IMG/VR virus record: IMGVR_UViG_3300013102_000043
Coordinates: 1-46,443 of that record
Direction: 5' to 3' (one strand)
DNA from: a virus
Length of the DNA: 46,443 bases
Part shown: positions 1 through 6,796 of the stretch, piece by piece
Layout of the letters: the number at the start of each line of letters is the position of its first letter
Numbering within the stretch: position 1 is the stretch's first letter
Notes under the pieces: model-generated
The model's database searches: none
The model's input: the letters and a program-made list of their open reading frames with translations, nothing else
What the model was told of the DNA's origin: nothing
Translations under genes and position numbers: made by a program

Positions 1-744
1 CTTGGCGTCCGCGAAGTCTTGGTCGGTCTGCAGCGTGGTTTTCACCGAGTCGATGACCGCCAAGGCCGATTGCTCGAACACTTTGAGGTTGCTCGCGGTC
101 ACCATGCCGGTCAGTTCGATGCGTAGCGCCGGCAGCTCGTCAGGCGCCTTGCCGACGACAATCGAAGGGGCGTCGGCCATCTCGAAATTCGCCAGATCAG
201 CCTCGAACTGTTTCCAGCCCTCGACCAGTTGTTCGGCGCGGCCGGCGACCGGGCGGTATTCCATGCTGACGAAGTTCTCATCAGTGCCGTCCGAGCAAAC
301 GAAAATCACGCGCTCGGCGCCGCTCACCAGCAGTTGCTGTTCGAGCTGCCAGTAGTAATGCGGGGCTAGATCTCCGGCCTTCACCTGGGCCACCAGCGAT
401 TCGTTCCAGAGCTTATGCTCGAACAATGTCTCGCCGAGCATCGTCGCGCCGTCCATCGAGGCCAGCAGATTGCCCAGCGTGCCAACTACCGGATACAGCT
501 CTTCGCCGATCAGCGCTTCAACCAGTGGCCGGGCCGATGCTTCGGTGGCATGACCCTTGTCAAAGATGTACTGCTGCGACGGGGTGACGTCGGCGACGAT
601 GCCGGTCTTCTTCATCGTGAGCAGTTCGGTGCGGGTCTGGTATTTCGACGCGCCTTTCATTGCCGGCGCTTCGGATGCGGTGAAGTGCTTGGCGCGCAAT
701 GCATGCCACTCGGCGGAGCCTTGGGCAACGTTATGAATTTTCAT
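1..744 (-). CDS. YqaJ-type phage recombination exonuclease (partial)
   Basis: The reading frame starts at the ATG at 744-742 and runs off the left edge, so the C-terminus is missing. The protein begins MKIHNVAQGSAEWHALRAKH, with the residue pattern GSxEWxxLRxxxxTAS typical of YqaJ/lambda-exonuclease-like (PD-(D/E)XK) recombinases. Further in, EHKLWNE and YYWQLEQQLLVSGAE fit the catalytic E-x-K and Q region of the fold. The family degrades one strand of double-stranded DNA ends and hands the ssDNA to an annealing protein. The start overlaps the recT stop by 4 bp (ATGA), so the two are translationally coupled as in other exonuclease/RecT pairs. The identification is by motif and context. Confidence 0.88.
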   Translation of the reverse strand, partial: MKIHNVAQGSAEWHALRAKHFTASEAPAMKGASKYQTRTELLTMKKTGIVADVTPSQQYIFDKGHATEASARPLVEALIGEELYPVVGTLGNLLASMDGATMLGETLFEHKLWNESLVAQVKAGDLAPHYYWQLEQQLLVSGAERVIFVCSDGTDENFVSMEYRPVAGRAEQLVEGWKQFEADLANFEMADAPSIVVGKAPDELPALRIELTGMVTASNLKVFEQSALAVIDSVKTTLQTDQDFADAK

Positions 745-1640
745 GCTGCGTCTCCATCGAGGGCTTTGAGGTTGGTGATGGTGTCGATCTGGGACTGGGT
801 CAGCGTGTACTTGCTGCTGATGTTCGCGATGATGTGGTCTGGGTTGGTGCGGCCCGAATCAATGAGCGGTTGCCACTTCGCGATGTTCTCGGCGAGCAGT
901 TCATCGGAGTAAGCAGGAAGGGCGTCTGAACCTGGTTCGGAACGGACTTTGGTCGGCGATACGTCACGAATTATCGGGGCCGACTCCTCGAGTTCGTCCG
1001 GGCTGTACACTCCGAGGATCACATCAGGGCAGTACAGGCGAGACCAGCGCTTGGTGGCCAGATAGGCCAGTTGTTGGCGAGGATCATCAGCCCAGAGAGT
1101 GCTGTTGCGGGTGCGAGCTTGAGCCAGCAGCAATTCCAGGACACGTGGATCATCTTCGCCGCGGAAGGTGGCCCAGACTTTCACGCCCAAGCCTTCTTCG
1201 TCTTCGAGCCTCCAGCCTGGCTGGCGGTACTGTTTGCCTTCGCTGTTGGTCTTAATGTCGAACTTGCCGATAACCTTTTCCCAGGCGCCGTACCACTCAT
1301 AATGCAGGCGATCCAGAACCGGTGCGCAGGTGGTAATCACCGCATTGACCAGTTGCGCTTCATAGCCGAGCACACCGTTGACCAGGTGGGTTTTCTGCGC
1401 GACTGCGAACGGGTTCATCTTCCACTGCATGGACTGCATGACGACCGCCAGGCAATCCGCCGAATTTCCGTTGAAATGCTTCGGCACCGTGGCGCGGCCG
1501 GTGGCCATGACATCGGCCAGGCGCATCATCTTGTCGAGGCTGTCACCGTCGAGCACCAGAGCGCTGGTGCTAGTCGCGGCATGGGGAAGGATATGCAGAG
1601 TTTGTTCGTGCGCCACCGGCGCCACACTATGTGCGGACAT
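741..1640 (-). CDS. recT: RecT-family single-strand annealing protein
   Basis: A 299-residue protein, the normal RecT size. It would anneal complementary ssDNA during phage recombination, with the YqaJ-type exonuclease encoded just downstream. The central segment contains AVVMQSMQWKMNPFAVAQ and GYEAQLVNAVI, and the C-terminal half has QLAYLATKRWSRLYCPDVI, all characteristic of the RecT family. The start is an ATG at 1640 with AAGGA about 6 bases upstream. The tail after about residue 225 is acidic and less conserved, as is usual. It lies in the leftward operon. No frame damage is seen. Confidence 0.92.
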   Translation of the reverse strand: MSAHSVAPVAHEQTLHILPHAATSTSALVLDGDSLDKMMRLADVMATGRATVPKHFNGNSADCLAVVMQSMQWKMNPFAVAQKTHLVNGVLGYEAQLVNAVITTCAPVLDRLHYEWYGAWEKVIGKFDIKTNSEGKQYRQPGWRLEDEEGLGVKVWATFRGEDDPRVLELLLAQARTRNSTLWADDPRQQLAYLATKRWSRLYCPDVILGVYSPDELEESAPIIRDVSPTKVRSEPGSDALPAYSDELLAENIAKWQPLIDSGRTNPDHIIANISSKYTLTQSQIDTITNLKALDGDAA

Positions 1641-1683
1641 GACTGTTCCTTGCCGCGATGCACGCAGCGTTTGAAGTGATGAG

Positions 1684-1800
1684 TTATTGAGTGAGCTGGC
1701 CGGAGTAGGCGCTTGCCAGCATCCAGGCGGTGAAGAAGAGCAGGGCGATGGCTGAGCCGCGCCAGAACCAAAAGCGCTTTGCGCGCTGATAGGAAGTCAT
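1684..1800 (-). CDS. Small membrane protein, 38 aa
   Basis: A 38-residue frame starting MTSYQRAKRFWFWRGSAI and ending SAYSGQLTQ. Basic and aromatic residues at the N-terminus are followed by one hydrophobic segment (about residues 17-31, SAIALLFFTAWMLAS), so one membrane span is predicted. Its ATG overlaps the upstream gene's TGA (ATGA at 1797-1800), which argues for real translation by coupling. The function is unknown. Small single-span proteins are common beside phage recombination genes, but I do not recognise this family. Confidence 0.6.
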   Translation of the reverse strand: MTSYQRAKRFWFWRGSAIALLFFTAWMLASAYSGQLTQ

Positions 1801-1991
1801 GGCCGAACCCTTACCGCGATCCGGCCGCCTTTCATGGTTGCCGCCAGATGGCGCGGTAGGCTGGCGACCAAAGCTTCGCGTGACTTGCCAATCACCTCGT
1901 TGAACGGTAGGCCGAAACCCAGCAGGATCAGCTTCGATTCGATCTCGTCGAGCTGCTCGTCGATTAGTGATTTAACTGGTGCGGTCGTCAT
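1797..1991 (-). CDS. Hypothetical early protein, 64 aa
   Basis: A 64-residue protein beginning MTTAPVKSLIDEQLDEIESK. The N-terminal half is acidic and helical. The C-terminal half is basic (GKSREALVASLPRHLAATMKGG). No domain is recognised. The start overlaps the upstream stop by 4 bp and its own stop overlaps the next start by 4 bp, so it belongs to a tightly coupled leftward early operon leading to recT. No signal peptide or membrane span. Confidence 0.65.
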   Translation of the reverse strand: MTTAPVKSLIDEQLDEIESKLILLGFGLPFNEVIGKSREALVASLPRHLAATMKGGRIAVRVRP

Positions 1992-2221
1992 GCTGCAGCT
2001 CCTTGCCGGATCGATTCGTTATAGGTGGCGTAGATCTGGTCGATGCGCGCCCTGTAGTGACGCTGCTCGCCGTCGTCGATGACGCGCAGCAGGTAGGCCA
2101 AAGTGATAGCCGATGTCGCCGCCGAGCTGGCGTTTGGCTGGCCCAAATCGCGGATCATGTTGTCGATCTCGCCTTCGATCCAGGTAACTGCCGTCTGGTG
2201 GTCGCGTTGTTCAATGCTCAC
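1988..2221 (-). CDS. Hypothetical early protein, 77 aa
   Basis: A 77-residue, mostly helical soluble protein (MSIEQRDHQTAVTWIEGEID at the start). No catalytic motif is seen. It overlaps its neighbours by 4 bp on both sides and is part of the leftward operon between the 82-aa gene and the 64-aa gene. The function is unknown. Coupling and codon usage like the flanking genes are the reasons to accept it. Confidence 0.65.
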   Translation of the reverse strand: MSIEQRDHQTAVTWIEGEIDNMIRDLGQPNASSAATSAITLAYLLRVIDDGEQRHYRARIDQIYATYNESIRQGAAA

Positions 2222-2466
2222 GCTGCGCCTCCTCTTGGTGGACAGACCTCTTCCATTTGCGCCATGGCCAGGCCAATGCGCCGCTTCAGGCTTTTGCGCT
2301 TTTCGATTGCGCGGGCAGCACGATCAGCCAGCGCCTGAGTGCGCATCTGCTCGGCAGCCTCGTAGTCGTGGAACTCCTCGGGTTTCGATTTCTTCTCGCG
2401 GCCCCAAGCGTCGTAACGCCTATCCCACTCTCGGGCCTGCGCACCGTCTGCATAGCTGGTTGCCAT
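2218..2466 (-). CDS. Hypothetical early protein, 82 aa
   Basis: The frame is open farther upstream to 2559, but I chose the ATG at 2466 because a GGAGG lies 7 bases before it. From there the protein begins MATSYADGAQAREWDRRYDA and is highly charged, with a long basic helix near the end (RAARAIEKRKSLKRRIGLAM), suggesting nucleic-acid or protein binding. It overlaps the next gene by 4 bp. No known family is recognised. Confidence 0.62.
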   Translation of the reverse strand: MATSYADGAQAREWDRRYDAWGREKKSKPEEFHDYEAAEQMRTQALADRAARAIEKRKSLKRRIGLAMAQMEEVCPPRGGAA

Positions 2467-2557
2467 GGTCGCCTCCAGAGTGGCGGGGTGTTGATCCAAC
2501 AAAACTCGGCTGCACTCATCCGTTCCGCTGGTTGCCGTTGGGCGCGGAGGGGAGTGC

Positions 2558-2704
2558 ATGCGGGTATGGTCGGGAAGGGTGCCCAGGCCCGCTACTGGCG
2601 ACGGCCAGGGTTTGCAGCATCAAGTTGTCTTCTTGCGCTGGGGTGGCCTACCGGAAATCCGGCTGATGCGCGGTGACATCGACGACCTACTGTCCGCTGC
2701 CTGA
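2558..2704 (+). CDS. Candidate small rightward gene, 48 aa
   Basis: A short frame on the strand opposite to the surrounding operon. It starts MRVWSGRVPRPATG and ends LRWGGLPEIRLMRGDIDDLL followed by SAA. An unusually good ribosome binding site (GGAGGGGAG) sits directly upstream of the ATG, and the C-terminal part looks like ordinary protein rather than shadow sequence. No promoter was identified and the family is not recognised. It could be an antisense accessory gene or chance. The opposing strand here has no convincing gene. Confidence 0.35.
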   Translation: MRVWSGRVPRPATGDGQGLQHQVVFLRWGGLPEIRLMRGDIDDLLSAA

Positions 2705-2901
2705 ATGGGTGTTGGGCGCAGCCTTCAGGCTTGCTGTGCCACGCGGGTGAATCGTTCAGCTACTTCATGGCAAAACCTCCGTAACGAAGGGCAACTGCCG
2801 TGCATTCCTCGGTAGTTGGTTGCGATGCAGGTGGGCGGTTATAGGCCGCAGTTTCGTCCGCATCCTTCTGCCCACTCAGCGAATGGGTAGAGGTGATGCC
2901 G
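2705..2901. other. Intergenic stretch, no firm gene
   Basis: On the leftward strand a frame ending TEECTAVALRYGGFAMK then stop at about 2760 has no usable start after the 2902 stop codon. It also contains a good GGAGG followed by ATG-AAG-TAG, a two-codon frame. This may be the remains of a small gene. I cannot support a complete one. Confidence 0.3.
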
Positions 2902-3657
2902 TCAGTCGTACAGGCCGTAGCTGAAATCGTCTTCCTCGCAGTCCACCAGAATCTTGGAGGCCCCAAAGTAAAGAGCGGCGAGCAGCTTCTCGAACTTCGA
3001 TCTGAAACGCAGCGTTTGACCGATCTTCTCGTTGTCGATGCGAGCGGCGTAGACGGTGCCGATCTGACGACCTTTGTCGTCTCGGTCATTTCCGCGCTTA
3101 TCGAACGAGATGTGGATCGCGTTATCCAGGCTGTACTCACTGCGTTCGCGGCTGCTATAGGACGATTCTTCTTTTGGCTCCTTGTCGAAGTAGATGTGCA
3201 GGCCGCCATATTCGGATTCTTGAAAACGAATGTCCGGACGCTCCCAGCGCTCCTCTGCGGCGCTTTCCTTGTGGTTGTCGATGAAGGATTCCAGCAGGTC
3301 TTGCAGGCTGATCACTTCGGGCATCTGATCCTTGGTGAGCACTTCGTCGATGGCTTCCTGGGCGCGACGGACCATGTCGGCCTCTACACCGCTGGCTTCC
3401 CACTTTTCTTTCAGCGCTTTGGCGATCATGTCGTTGTAGCGGGTCAGTTCGAAGACTGTGGTCAGGTTGGCTGGCAGTGCCGCCTTGATTGCCTCCTCAA
3501 CCTGCTTGCCCATGTCACCGTAACGACCAAAGCAGTTGTCGATCACCTTGGTGAACATGATCTTCACATGCTCGTCGATGATTGCTGCCGGCTGATCACC
3601 TGCAGCAAAGGCAGTGACTCGCTCAGCCAGCAGCGCTTGAAGGGTTTGCTCGCTCAT
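2902..3657 (-). CDS. Hypothetical early protein, 251 aa (first gene of pL operon)
   Basis: I chose the ATG at 3657 (MSEQTLQALLAERVTAFAAG) because GGAG lies 9 bases upstream. The same frame is open back to a TTG at 3858. The protein is helical and charged, with a middle segment EVISLQDLLESFIDNHKESA and a C-terminus rich in acidic residues (VDCEEDDFSYGLYD). A segment around GGLHIYFDKEPKEESSYSSR looks like a small beta domain. It is the promoter-proximal gene of the leftward recombination operon. No enzymatic motif or family is recognised, so the function is left open. Confidence 0.7.
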   Translation of the reverse strand: MSEQTLQALLAERVTAFAAGDQPAAIIDEHVKIMFTKVIDNCFGRYGDMGKQVEEAIKAALPANLTTVFELTRYNDMIAKALKEKWEASGVEADMVRRAQEAIDEVLTKDQMPEVISLQDLLESFIDNHKESAAEERWERPDIRFQESEYGGLHIYFDKEPKEESSYSSRERSEYSLDNAIHISFDKRGNDRDDKGRQIGTVYAARIDNEKIGQTLRFRSKFEKLLAALYFGASKILVDCEEDDFSYGLYD

Positions 3658-3688
3658 TTGGTACTCCGTGCTTGTCGGTTGTTTTCCC

Positions 3689-3712
3689 AATGCACCCGTT
3701 ACCAGGTGCATT
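3689..3712 (-). promoter_or_regulatory. Hairpin in the pL leader just before the first gene
   Basis: AATGCACC and GGTGCATT form an 8-bp perfect stem with an 8-base loop, ending about 32 bases before the 3657 start. It has no T-run, so it is not a normal terminator. It may shape translation of the first gene. Confidence 0.45.
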
Positions 3713-3903
3713 AGTGAAACTTTCCGCCGTGACCCGCTACTGGCGTCGATCATCGGCCTACCCCCAAATTTTTCTTCCAGCCGCGGGCCTTTCGGCTTGT
3801 TCTCCCGCTGGATAACTGTTCTTGGCGTTTTACGCTGCACGCCCGGGTCAGTTGCCAACCCTCTGAACCGTTAAGGCCGGTTCATCGCTGCCTTTGAATC
3901 TGC

Positions 3904-3941
3904 GCCGGTGGTGATCCGGCAAAGGGTGTCGCTAAAGAGCG
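3904..3941 (-). promoter_or_regulatory. nut-like site: boxA plus boxB-like hairpin
   Basis: Read leftward, CGCTCTTTA at 3941-3933 matches the boxA consensus of lambda nut and rrn operons. Twelve bases later comes a small hairpin, GCCGG-loop-CCGGC (3920-3904). This order and spacing mirror lambda nutL, and the site lies about 40 bases downstream of the predicted pL start. The match is seen in the sequence. That it supports antitermination is inferred, and no N-like protein was recognised. Confidence 0.5.
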
Positions 3942-3986
3942 GCGCGGCTTTCGCTGCTGGGCCGGTGTTGCGTTGGCCTGAGATGA

Positions 3987-4032
3987 ATATTAGGCAATGA
4001 CTAATAATCTGTAAATAGCTAATGCCTTATTA
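3987..4032 (-). promoter_or_regulatory. Leftward early promoter pL with two operator sites
   Basis: On the minus strand TTTACA (4015-4010) and TAATAT (3992-3987) are separated by exactly 17 bases, a good sigma70 promoter. TTAGGCAATGACTAA lies between and over these boxes, and TAAGGCATTAGCTA (rc) lies just upstream. Both resemble sites between cI and cro, so they are predicted CI/Cro operators (OL). Confidence 0.65.
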
Positions 4033-4045
4033 TTTTTCGTGAGGC

Positions 4046-4072
4046 AACAAAAAGCCCGGCGTTGGCCGGGCT
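4046..4072 (-). terminator. Terminator of the immunity operon
   Basis: Read leftward, AGCCCGGC-CAAC-GCCGGGCT is followed by TTTTTGTT. It ends the cI-side transcript before it reaches pL, the place of lambda timm. Confidence 0.75.
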
Positions 4073-4077
4073 CGTTT

Positions 4078-4188
4078 TCAGTCGCGAATTCTTCGCCAAC
4101 GGATCTCGAATTTGCAGTCGTTTAGGTGTTCGATGCTTGCACCATTCCCCTTCAATGTCCTGCTTGCATGCCTCAGGGCTTTCGGCAT
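4078..4188 (-). CDS. Small basic protein, 36 aa
   Basis: MPKALRHASRTLKGNG at the start and CKFEIRWRRIRD at the end. The composition is strongly basic. The frame is open a little upstream (RNERRR) after a GGAG, so a non-ATG start is possible. It stops a few bases before the terminator at 4046-4072, as the last gene of the leftward immunity transcript would. The function is unknown. Short proteins of this look occur in Pseudomonas prophages, as far as I recall. Confidence 0.45.
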   Translation of the reverse strand: MPKALRHASRTLKGNGASIEHLNDCKFEIRWRRIRD

Positions 4189-4688
4189 GCGACGACGCTC
4201 GTTTCTCCTAGACCCTTAGCATCGCTTTCAGCGCGCTGACAAGCACGTAGCGAGTTCTTGGTTTGAATACCTCGGCTGAGAATGGTTGCGCGGTCCAGGC
4301 CTGCGCTATGCGCGGACAGTGTTAACTCGCCATATTTTTACTAGTGCGGAATCTAGGCACGATGTCCCGTTACGCACGAAAAGGGGTTGGTATAGCACGC
4401 GCGAGAGGCTGGTCAGAATTTTGAAGGGGAAGTTGGACGGGTAGAATTTCGGATTCAATATCGATCTGATTGAACACGGTTTTAAGGTGGGATAATGCTC
4501 TTAAATTTACAAGTTGATAACTTGATTTCAACTAAAATATAAGTATTACATTAATTATTGTCTCATGACGCGTCTACAAATAATGTGGCAGTGGGACGTT
4601 TAGATATAGAAGAGAAGCTCTATGCTTTTCGCGCTGCCACCGGAATTTATAATAGAATATCTGTCGCCCGCGACAATAAATTACTTTA
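4189..4688. other. Non-coding stretch downstream of the TOPRIM-like gene
   Basis: No convincing gene. The right part (from about 4480) is AT-rich like the ATPase/TOPRIM pair and marks the edge of that insertion. The left part has normal phage composition. It holds small palindromes, such as CAAGTT-GAT-AACTTG near 4510 and TGTCGC-CC-GCGACA at about 4662-4677. The second could be a weak leftward terminator for the TOPRIM-like gene. Confidence 0.4.
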
Positions 4689-5399
4689 TCAGCAGTCAGC
4701 ATTGTCCGAGGCTGTTTTACTAGCTGCTGGGATAAGTCGTTGTAATGCTTCTATAAATATCGTCAAACTCAGGCTTTGAGACTTTTTGTCTTCGATATCT
4801 TTAAGTCTTCTAATTTTTTTACAAATTATTGAGTATTCTTTGTACCGCTTCACGCTGCTAATGTTTTCTTTGGTTAGTAGGTGGGCTAAACGACGAGCGC
4901 AGGTATTTATTTGCGGCTGTTTTTTTGGGGTTGGCTCGTAGAAAGGCAAAATCCAACATTCAATCGAGTGAATTGATATTGCAAATATAATTTGATCCTG
5001 GTACTGGTTGTAAAATCCATCCGGGAATTTGCTAATTATCAAAGATGTTACTTCTGATATAATTTGTGCTTCGGGGATCTCTCCATTGGAGTCTGTCAAC
5101 TGAATACCAAAATTCTGGTGCCCCCCAGTATCAGTATCCATCTGTATAACAAGATATCGATTATAGGCCATGGCTTTATTAAGTGAGTTCTGGCAGGAGC
5201 AAAACTCGAAAACTCGTTCCCATCCCCCTTTTGGCCCATACCATGCGTTATCTGTTTCGTCAGGCTTGGGATGAAAGCGGTTTATGTAGATTTGGTTTTC
5301 TAAATTTTTCGCGAGCGTTGTATGGATTAGTCTTTCTATGACTGCGTGATCCGATACACCTTCAGTAACGAGGGCAAAGCTTGTCGCCTTAGAATCCAT
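4689..5399 (-). CDS. TOPRIM-like partner of the AAA ATPase
   Basis: A 236-residue protein from the ATG at 5399. The frame also allows a GTG at 5411, but only the ATG has an AGGTGG upstream. Near the start FALVTEGVSDHAVIERLI gives the TOPRIM-style glutamate (E13), and YLVIQMDTDTGG gives a D-x-D (D88, D90). HSIECWILPF near residue 147 recalls the E-x-W segment of RloB and DUF4276-type TOPRIM proteins. Members of this fold act as nucleases or nucleotidyl-handling effectors. It overlaps the ATPase gene by 11 bp and is AT-rich. The likely role is effector of a two-gene phage-exclusion module. The family assignment is by motif only. Confidence 0.6.
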   Translation of the reverse strand: MDSKATSFALVTEGVSDHAVIERLIHTTLAKNLENQIYINRFHPKPDETDNAWYGPKGGWERVFEFCSCQNSLNKAMAYNRYLVIQMDTDTGGHQNFGIQLTDSNGEIPEAQIISEVTSLIISKFPDGFYNQYQDQIIFAISIHSIECWILPFYEPTPKKQPQINTCARRLAHLLTKENISSVKRYKEYSIICKKIRRLKDIEDKKSQSLSLTIFIEALQRLIPAASKTASDNADC

Positions 5400-6645
5400 T
5401 TGGTAGGCCACCTATCAATCCACTCATAAACATTTCAGATAGAGGAATCTTGTCGTCCTTGTCTTTTGTAATTCGCCTTACATTGCTAAATCCGTCAATA
5501 TCCCTCGAAACAACGAACAGGCGTTGGTCGTCGTCCGATAGATTTAATCCATCTAGGATCGCAGGATTGTGGGTTGTTAGGATTGCTTGTTTATTGTTTT
5601 TTTTAGAAAGATTAACTATTATTTGTATGAGTTTTCTGCATAGTTTTGGGTTTAGCGATGCATCAATGTTGTCAATTGCAAAAAAACTTGGGGTTAATTC
5701 GGTGGAGAATAACGCAAAGTAAAACGCTAAAAATAAAAAGCCTTCATTAGCACTTCTTTGGTCGAAGCTAGCATGGTCAGCATCTAGAAATCTGTCTTGA
5801 ATCTCGAGTGAGGCCGGCATGCTACCTTGTTCTGCTTTTATAGTTAATCCGTCAAACCAGTCGAGCAGGCGAAGAGAGCCATTTATACTGTTTATTGGAT
5901 CTTTGTTATCTGATTCAGATAATACATTTAAAAGTTTAATCAAGCCTTCGCCATTTATTCCTAGAGGCTCTATTTGTCCTTCTTTGTCAAAAAGGCGGAG
6001 AGCTGTATTTTCCGGTGAATAAATAATAAAATCGCTAAGCTCTTTATATGGGGCCACTAACTCTTCTTGGTAGGAAGTAATAAAGTTGAAAAAGCTAGTG
6101 CTTGCGGAAATGGGTACCGTTATAGGAAGCGCTTTCTTTCCTCTTCTCTTTGGTTGCGATTTTTTGGACTCGTCGAGCGCTTTGCTCAGATTTTTTATAA
6201 CTTCAAGCATCTCATTTTTTGAAGTGGTCTTACTCTCAAGAAAATCTTGAAACTTTTGCGACAGAGCTCCCTCGCTGCCATCTTTTACTGAGGCGGTGTG
6301 CTCCCAGTTGGAATAGGGTTTATTGTCATTTTTCATTAAAAATGACACTGGGGCTTTGTCTTCGGGCGTTACATCAATGCTAATTATTTCAGATTCTGAA
6401 AAGCCTGGGAAGCGAGGTCTCATAAGCTGTGGCTGTGTAACCCGTATACCGCGAGAGATAAGAAACTCACTATCAAGCTTCCTAGCGCTCGCAGCACCAG
6501 CCAATGCAATGCCTTCAAGAATATTGCTCTTGCCTGCGCCATTTTCGCCCACGAAAACATTAATTCGGCCAAGAGAAATCTTTAAGTTGTCGATCGACTT
6601 AAAGTTTTGAATTTCGATCGTTTTAATCACTTGTCTTATATCCAT
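5389..6645 (-). CDS. AAA family ATPase (RecF/OLD-like, abortive-infection type)
   Basis: A 418-residue ABC-type ATPase. Near the start IEIQNFKSIDNLKISL is followed by Walker A GENGAGKS (33-40). RSANEG near 293 is the signature-like loop, FFAIDNID (321-328) the Walker B, and TTHNP with H359 the switch histidine. The usual Walker B glutamate is asparagine here (D-N). There is no TOPRIM domain in the same chain. That domain is supplied by the next gene, as in PARIS (AriA/AriB) and RloAB. The gene is AT-rich and lies directly downstream of cI, in the position of lambda rexA. The likely role is sensor/motor of a phage-exclusion system (inference). Confidence 0.75.
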   Translation of the reverse strand: MDIRQVIKTIEIQNFKSIDNLKISLGRINVFVGENGAGKSNILEGIALAGAASARKLDSEFLISRGIRVTQPQLMRPRFPGFSESEIISIDVTPEDKAPVSFLMKNDNKPYSNWEHTASVKDGSEGALSQKFQDFLESKTTSKNEMLEVIKNLSKALDESKKSQPKRRGKKALPITVPISASTSFFNFITSYQEELVAPYKELSDFIIYSPENTALRLFDKEGQIEPLGINGEGLIKLLNVLSESDNKDPINSINGSLRLLDWFDGLTIKAEQGSMPASLEIQDRFLDADHASFDQRSANEGFLFLAFYFALFSTELTPSFFAIDNIDASLNPKLCRKLIQIIVNLSKKNNKQAILTTHNPAILDGLNLSDDDQRLFVVSRDIDGFSNVRRITKDKDDKIPLSEMFMSGLIGGLPNGF

Positions 6646-6796
6646 AGTTCAATGGTGCTAAACAAGCACGTTGCTGAAAAGCAGCTTAGTGCGTTAGCGG
6701 GCGCGAAGCAAGGTTGCGATTCCGACACCGCCTGCGACACATCATACAAATTCAATTAGATTTTGGGTCCGGTGTCCTCGTAACGTTGTCATTGGG
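6646..6796. other. Spacer between cI and the ATPase gene
   Basis: About 150 bases with partial inverted repeats (GACACC near 6723 against GGTGTC near 6770). No T-run terminator is seen leftward, so read-through from cI into the ATPase gene is possible. Confidence 0.35.

Noticed and set aside
741-1679. Long rightward frames opposite recT
   Set aside because: Open only because of GC-rich codon bias; the recT protein is clearly real.
2760-3209. Leftward 149-aa frame inside and past the 2902 gene
   Set aside because: Ser/Thr/Arg-rich composition typical of an out-of-frame read. Only its last 40 residues look protein-like, and they have no start.
4558-4779. Rightward 73-aa frame opposite the TOPRIM-like gene
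   Set aside because: Non-ATG start without binding site; it overlaps the true gene's C-terminus and looks like shadow sequence.
6646-6796. Terminator between cI and the ATPase gene
   Set aside because: Partial repeats but no stem with a T-run; I cannot call transcription stop there.
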